DNA of 9,351 nucleotides from positions 1 to 9,351 of the forward strand of contig SEHC01000048.1 of assembly GCA_004173415.1 (NCBI GenBank), given 5' to 3'. Position 1 is the first letter of the stretch, and every line of letters starts with the position of its first letter. Made by a program: the position numbers and the translations under genes. Positions 5,973 to 9,351 of the stretch are shown here, piece after piece. The notes below the pieces were generated by a model that did no database searches, was not told where the DNA came from, and saw only the letters and a list, made by a program, of their open reading frames with translations. This DNA comes from Lysobacteraceae bacterium. GTDB taxonomy: Bacteria; Pseudomonadota; Gammaproteobacteria; Xanthomonadales; Xanthomonadaceae.

Positions 5973-6629
5973 TTACTGGTCGGCCTTGAAGTCCATCGGG
6001 ATCACCAGACTGCCCGGCACCGGGCGGCCATCGCGCTGCGCCGGCAGGAAACGCCATCTGCGCACTGCTTCCATGGCCGCGCGATCCAGGTCGCGCGAAC
6101 CACTGCGCTGCATCAGCGCCACGCCCGATGGGGTGCCGTTGGCATCCACTTCCACGCGGACCAGCACGGTGCCGCTTTCGCCCCGCCGCAAGGCTTCGGC
6201 GGGATAACGGGGCGGCGGGGTCTGTCCGCTTATCGGCACCGGCTGATCGCCCGGCGCCAGGGCCACGGGGGCGGGCGCCTCGGTCGCCGGGCCGGCCGGC
6301 GGCGCGGGCAGTTCACCCTCGTCCACCGGCACCGGCATCGCCGGCTCCGGGGCGGCTTCCACCAGTTGCGGACGCTCCTCGGGGGCTCGCGCGTCAGGCA
6401 TGTCGCTGGCGCCCTGGCTGCCCGCCAGCGGTTCGGGCAAGGCTTCCAGTTCGCTCAGCGGCTTGCCGGGAGCCGTGGTTTCCACCTTGTAGAAGGCATG
6501 GTCGCGGCCCGTCCACCAGACCAGCACGAACAGGACCAGGCCTATGCCGAAAGCGATGCCGGCAATGCGCATGGCGCTGCGCGGCAGGCGGAAGACGTAT
6601 TCGTGTTCGGGCGGGGCGTTGGCGGGCAT
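5973..6629 (-). CDS. TonB-family energy transducer-like protein (cluster copy 2)
   Basis: Of 218 residues, 1-20 are cytoplasmic, RIAGIAFGIGLVLFVLVWW (21-39) is the membrane helix, and about 51-130 is a long acidic Pro/Ala/Glu linker (about 14 acidic to 3 basic residues). Residues 131-218 are the TonB C-terminal domain: RYPAEALRRGESGTVLVRVE (141-160), VDANGTP (161-167), LDRAAMEAVRRWRFLPA (181-197) and PMDFKADQ at the end. It is a paralogue of the protein at 4652-5239, differing by a two-residue deletion after QRSG and by linker charge. The ATG at 6629 gives a normal N-in membrane protein; the frame is open far upstream, but that sequence lies antisense to serS and is not coding. The ribosome site is weak (GGAA). 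First gene of the three-gene minus-strand cluster, divergent from serS across 112 bases. Partner proteins are unknown. Confidence 0.87.
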   Translation of the reverse strand: MPANAPPEHEYVFRLPRSAMRIAGIAFGIGLVLFVLVWWTGRDHAFYKVETTAPGKPLSELEALPEPLAGSQGASDMPDARAPEERPQLVEAAPEPAMPVPVDEGELPAPPAGPATEAPAPVALAPGDQPVPISGQTPPPRYPAEALRRGESGTVLVRVEVDANGTPSGVALMQRSGSRDLDRAAMEAVRRWRFLPAQRDGRPVPGSLVIPMDFKADQ

Positions 6630-6705
6630 GGCGGATTCCGGTGTGCTGGGCCGGATTCTGACACGGCCCGGCACGCCGGACGAGGCGGCGGACGCCGGAA
6701 CAGGC

Positions 6706-6711
6706 GATAAT
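6706..6711 (+). promoter_or_regulatory. Candidate -10 element for serS
   Basis: GATAAT matches the sigma-70 -10 consensus at five of six positions and lies 30 bases before the serS ATG, which predicts a leader of about 20-25 bases. A -35 hexamer at proper spacing is not evident. The surrounding GCGAT-A-ATCGC is also a short dyad. Confidence 0.4.
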
Positions 6712-6741
6712 CGCGGCCCGGTTTTCCATGAACAGACTGCA

Positions 6742-8022
6742 ATGCTCGATCCCGTCCTGCTTCGCTCCAATCCCGTCGAACTCGCCCAGCGCCTGCTGTC
6801 CACGCGCGGCCATGTGCTGGACGTGGCGGCGGTCGAATCGCTCGAATCCGCCCGCAAGCAGCTGCAGACCCGCACCCAGGAGCTGCAGAACCTGCGCAAC
6901 ACCCGCTCCAAGGCCATCGGCCAGGCCAAGGCCAAGGGCGAGGACGTTTCGGCGCTGATGGCCGAAGTCGCCGGCTTCGGCGAGGAGCTGAAACAGTCGG
7001 AAGTGGAGCTTGAGCGTCTGCGCGACCGGATCGAGGCCATTTCCCTGGGCTTGCCCAACCTGCCCGACGCCAGCGTACCGCCGGGCAAGGACGAAGCCGG
7101 CAACGTGGAGCAGCATCGCTGGGGCAACCCGCGGGTGTTCGATTTCCCGGTCAAGGACCATGTCGAACTGGGCGCCCGCCACGGCTGGCTCGACGGCGAC
7201 GCCGGAGCCAGGCTGTCCGGCGCGCGGTTCACCGTGCTGCGTGGGCAACTGGCGCGCCTGCACCGTGCCCTGGCCCAGTTCATGCTGGACCTGCATGCCG
7301 GCGAGCATGGCTACGAGGAAACCAACGTGCCGCTGATCGTCAACGACGAGTCGATGCGCGGCACCGGCCAGCTGCCGAAGTTCGAGGAAGACCTGTTCTC
7401 CACCGCGGTCGGCGATTCGCGGCGTTACCTGATCCCGACTTCGGAAGTGCCGCTGACCAACATCGTCCGCGACGTGATCCTGGAGGACGGGGTGATGCCG
7501 CTGCGGATGACCGCGCACTCCCTGTGCTTCCGCGCCGAGGCCGGCAGCCACGGCCGCGATACCCGCGGCATGATCCGCCAGCACCAGTTCGAGAAGGTGG
7601 AGATGGTGTCGATCGCGCGTCCGGCTGAAAGCAACGGCGAGCACGAACGCATGACCCGCTGCGCCGAAGTTGTGCTGGAAAGGCTGGGCCTGCCGTACCG
7701 GCGCATGTTGCTGTGCAGCGGCGACATGGGCTTTTCGGCGACCAAGACCTACGACCTGGAAGTCTGGCTGCCGTCGCAGGACACCTACCGCGAGATCTCC
7801 TCGTGCTCGAACTGCCAGGATTTCCAGGCCCGGCGCATGCAGGCGCGCTGGCGCAATCCGGCCACCGGCAAGCCCGAACTGGTGCATACGCTGAATGGTT
7901 CCGGCGTGGCCGTGGGCAGGGCGATGATCGCGGTGGTGGAGAACTACCAGAACGCCGACGGCTCGATCACCGTGCCCGAGGCGCTGCGTGCGTACATGGG
8001 TGGGGCCGACGCCATCGCCTGA
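6742..8022 (+). CDS. serS: Seryl-tRNA synthetase
   Basis: Class II aminoacyl-tRNA synthetase that charges tRNA-Ser (and tRNA-Sec where present) with serine in the cytoplasm. The 426 residues match the bacterial length. The N-terminus MLDPVLLRSNP is typical; residues about 29-100 form the two-helix coiled-coil arm that grips the tRNA long variable arm. NLPDASVPPGKDE (106-118) leads into the catalytic core with GTGQLPKF (207-214), IPTSEVPLTN (231-240, the serine-binding TSE), motif 2 CFRAEAGSHGRDTRG (262-276), TYDLEVW (336-342), REISSCSN (350-357) and motif 3 NGSGVAVGRAMIAVVEN (385-401). No Shine-Dalgarno sequence is visible before the ATG, so initiation probably relies on a short leader. It is divergent from the TonB/Excalibur cluster and convergent with azoR. 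Confidence 0.97.
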   Translation: MLDPVLLRSNPVELAQRLLSTRGHVLDVAAVESLESARKQLQTRTQELQNLRNTRSKAIGQAKAKGEDVSALMAEVAGFGEELKQSEVELERLRDRIEAISLGLPNLPDASVPPGKDEAGNVEQHRWGNPRVFDFPVKDHVELGARHGWLDGDAGARLSGARFTVLRGQLARLHRALAQFMLDLHAGEHGYEETNVPLIVNDESMRGTGQLPKFEEDLFSTAVGDSRRYLIPTSEVPLTNIVRDVILEDGVMPLRMTAHSLCFRAEAGSHGRDTRGMIRQHQFEKVEMVSIARPAESNGEHERMTRCAEVVLERLGLPYRRMLLCSGDMGFSATKTYDLEVWLPSQDTYREISSCSNCQDFQARRMQARWRNPATGKPELVHTLNGSGVAVGRAMIAVVENYQNADGSITVPEALRAYMGGADAIA

Positions 8023-8044
8023 TTCCTGCCCGCGCCTGCAAGAA

Positions 8045-8064
8045 GACCCGCGCGATGGCGGGTC
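8045..8064 (-). terminator. Intrinsic terminator-like hairpin between serS and azoR
   Basis: GACCCGC (8045-8051) and GCGGGTC (8058-8064) form a perfect 7-bp stem with a six-base loop. On the minus strand it is followed by TTCTT, so it best fits a terminator for azoR; on plus it lies about 20 bases after the serS stop and may also act for serS. Confidence 0.6.
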
Positions 8065-8077
8065 CGAGGGGGGGCGG

Positions 8078-8109
8078 CAAGGCTGACGGCGTCCGAGCCG
8101 CCAGCCTTG
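8078..8109. terminator. Second hairpin between serS and azoR
   Basis: CAAGGCTG (8078-8085) pairs with CAGCCTTG (8102-8109); inside, after one A-C mismatch, CGGC pairs with GCCG around a six-base loop, giving a 12-pair stem. It starts 8 bases past the azoR stop on minus. No T-run follows in either direction, so it may work with the adjacent hairpin as a bidirectional barrier between the convergent genes. Confidence 0.5.
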
Positions 8110-8117
8110 GTGCGCCG

Positions 8118-8696
8118 TCAGGCGGCAAGGCGCATGGGTTCGCCGATACTGGCCAGGGCGCCGGCGATCGCATCGCTGCGATGCTGGGGCGAGTAGGCCA
8201 CGCCTTCGGCGCGCACGAACTCGAGGTCCTCCACTCCCAGGAACGCAAAGACCTGGCGCAGGTAGGGTTCCTGGAAATCGGTCGGCGCACCGGTGTGGAT
8301 GCCGCCGCGGCCGCTGGCGATGATCACCTTCTTGGCGCCTGCCAGGCCCTCAGGCCCGTTCTCGGTGTAGCGGAAGGTCTTGCCGGCCACCGCAATGCGG
8401 TCGATCCAGGCCTTGAGCGTGGACGGGATGGAGAAGTTGTACATCGGCGCGCCGATGACCACGACATCGGCGGCCAGGAACTGCTCCAGCGTACGGGCCG
8501 CGTCCGCGGCCTCGTCGGGATTTGCCTGGGCCAGCGAACTGCCGGTCAGGTGGGGCAGGGGCGATGTGTCGAGGTCGCGGTACTCGACCTGGACTTGCGG
8601 TAGTTTGTCCTGCCAACGGGCTACGATGGCGGCGGTGAGTTCGCGGGTCACCGAACCGGTGCCCAGTGCGCTGGAATCGAGGTGGAGGAGTTTCAT
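8118..8696 (-). CDS. azoR: FMN-dependent NADH:quinone oxidoreductase / azoreductase
   Basis: Flavodoxin-fold cytoplasmic enzyme that reduces quinones and azo compounds by two-electron transfer from NAD(P)H, protecting against electrophilic quinones. The 192 residues are near the family's usual 200. Evidence: MKLLHLDSSALGTGSVTREL (1-20) with the FMN phosphate-binding serines, DLDTSPLPHL (41-50), APMYNFSIPSTLKAWIDRI (83-101), which is the classic FMN-binding MYNF-P motif, TFRYTENGPEGL (107-118) and ASGRGG (127-132), the second FMN loop. The ATG at 8696 fits the family start; a TTG 14 codons upstream adds only non-homologous sequence. No ribosome site is visible before this ATG, which is unusual here. 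It is divergent from a LysR-type gene that probably controls it, and converges on serS. Confidence 0.94.
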   Translation of the reverse strand: MKLLHLDSSALGTGSVTRELTAAIVARWQDKLPQVQVEYRDLDTSPLPHLTGSSLAQANPDEAADAARTLEQFLAADVVVIGAPMYNFSIPSTLKAWIDRIAVAGKTFRYTENGPEGLAGAKKVIIASGRGGIHTGAPTDFQEPYLRQVFAFLGVEDLEFVRAEGVAYSPQHRSDAIAGALASIGEPMRLAA

Positions 8697-8739
8697 TTTG
8701 GCTAGCCGGGACTGCGGCGGCGCCGCGTTGGAGGCCAAG

Positions 8740-8809
8740 GTAGATCGTTGTGTGGGTGGAATAAATATGGTTGAATATCACTAATTGTTCTGATTATGGA
8801 ATTATCGCC
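8740..8809. promoter_or_regulatory. AT-rich divergent azoR/lysR promoter-operator region
   Basis: Bases 8757-8808 are only about 29% GC (15 of 52), in sharp contrast to the GC-rich genes around. The stretch contains two TGGAAT repeats (8757-8762 and 8797-8802) exactly 40 bp apart, and alternating GAA/TTC triplets (GAA 8773, TTC 8788, GAA 8799) that give imperfect dyads. It must hold the promoters of both azoR and the LysR-type gene; I could not place either -35/-10 pair confidently. Binding by the adjacent LysR-type protein is inferred from the arrangement. Confidence 0.55.
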
Positions 8810-9351
8810 ATGCAGGATCTCAATGACCTCTATTACTTCGCCATGGTCGTGGACCACGGCGGTTTCGCTGCGGCCGAACGCGCACTGGGAATTCCCAAGT
8901 CGCGCCTGAGCCGGCGGATCAGCCAGCTGGAAACCGACATGGGGGTGCGCCTGCTGCAACGTTCCACCCGTCGATTCGCGGTGACCGACGTGGGCATGAG
9001 CGTGCACCGCCATGCGCAGACCATGCTGGCCGAGGCCCAGGCGGCGCGCGAGGTGGTCGATCGCCTCAGCGCAGAGCCGCGCGGCGTGGTCCGGGTCAGT
9101 GTGCCGGTGGAGGTCGCCCAGACCCAGCTGGCCAAGATCCTCCCGGCCTTCCTGGACCAGTATCCGAAGGTCCGCCTGCAGCTGCACGTCAGCAACCGCC
9201 GGGTCGACCTGATCAACGAAGGCTATGACGTAGCCCTGCGCGTGCGCTCCAAGCTGGACGACGACGGCAGCCTGGTGATGCGCAGCTTCGGCCAGATACG
9301 CCAGTTGATGGTGGCCAGCCCGCAGTACCTGGCGCGCGCAGGGCGCCCGTC
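8810..9351 (+). CDS. LysR-family transcriptional regulator (partial, C-terminus outside window)
   Basis: DNA-binding regulator, 180 codons present of the usual 290-310. The N-terminal winged helix-turn-helix is clear: MQDLNDLYYFAMVVDHGGFA (1-20), AAERALGIPKSRLSRRISQL (21-40) as the helix-turn-helix, and ETDMGVRLLQRSTRRFAVTD (41-60) as the wing. A linker helix follows to about 88, then the start of the periplasmic-binding-protein-like effector domain, RGVVRVSVPVEVAQTQLAKI (91-110), with the conserved NEGYDVALRV (136-145). The ATG at 8810 gives the exact family N-terminus; a weak GGA precedes it. It is transcribed divergently from azoR 113 bases away, the typical layout for a LysR-type regulator and its target, so it is probably an activator or repressor of azoR responding to quinones or related electrophiles (inference). 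The effector-binding half is mostly missing. Confidence 0.95.
   Translation, partial: MQDLNDLYYFAMVVDHGGFAAAERALGIPKSRLSRRISQLETDMGVRLLQRSTRRFAVTDVGMSVHRHAQTMLAEAQAAREVVDRLSAEPRGVVRVSVPVEVAQTQLAKILPAFLDQYPKVRLQLHVSNRRVDLINEGYDVALRVRSKLDDDGSLVMRSFGQIRQLMVASPQYLARAGRP

Noticed and set aside
6650..6699. Three GCCGGA words in the serS/TonB divergent gap
   Set aside because: Spacings are irregular (25 and 19 bases) and the word is common in GC-rich DNA.
6728..6744. Out-of-frame ATG 14 bases before serS, as a possible leader peptide
   Set aside because: It has no ribosome site and its frame runs into serS as a shadow, with no attenuator structure nearby.
6630..7887. Long minus-strand open frames antisense to serS, one continuous with the TonB-type gene
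   Set aside because: The part opposite serS matches no family and SerS is unambiguous. The TonB-type protein makes sense only from the ATG at 6629, which gives a normal N-in membrane protein.
1..9351. tRNA, rRNA, CRISPR, insertion sequence, phage or toxin-antitoxin content
   Set aside because: No tRNA-like clover, array of regular repeats, transposase motif or toxin/antitoxin pair was seen on either strand.

Overview
The window reads as ordinary chromosome from a high-GC gammaproteobacterium, most likely of the Xanthomonadaceae/Lysobacteraceae (Xanthomonas, Stenotrophomonas, Lysobacter, Pseudoxanthomonas group). The basis is the protein style and gene order: a serC-pheA-aroA run, an MsrP whose N-terminus resembles the xanthomonad form, a Pseudomonas-like P-protein, and several small TonB-type proteins. 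I could run no search, so the genus is left open. Ten protein genes fill nearly all of the sequence. No RNA gene, insertion sequence, CRISPR array or phage gene was seen, and no gene-free stretch exceeds about 190 bases.

Layout. Bases 1-770 (minus) hold most of msrP, the molybdopterin subunit of the periplasmic methionine sulfoxide reductase, cut by the left edge. A 190-base divergent promoter region separates it from serC (961-2049), pheA (2143-3297) and aroA (3349-4665), all on plus. These look like one transcription unit for serine/pyridoxal phosphate, phenylalanine and chorismate synthesis. aroA runs tail to tail, with a 14-base overlap, into a three-gene minus-strand cluster. In its transcription order the cluster is a TonB-type protein (5973-6629), a cold-shock-domain/membrane/Excalibur protein (5396-5941), and a second TonB-type protein (4652-5239). 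serS (6742-8022, plus) diverges from the cluster. After two strong hairpins, serS converges on azoR (8118-8696, minus), an FMN-dependent azoreductase/quinone reductase. azoR is divergent from a LysR-family regulator (8810 to the right edge) across a strikingly AT-rich promoter region.

Most of the window is housekeeping. The stretch that best repays a second look is the minus-strand cluster at 4652-6629. Two paralogous single-pass TonB-domain proteins with differently charged linkers flank a protein that appears to join a cytoplasmic nucleic-acid-binding cold-shock domain to a periplasmic, cysteine-rich, calcium-binding Excalibur domain through one membrane helix. No exbB/exbD or TonB-dependent receptor lies beside them. 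The azoR/LysR pair is a classic divergent regulator-target arrangement and probably a self-contained redox-stress response unit.
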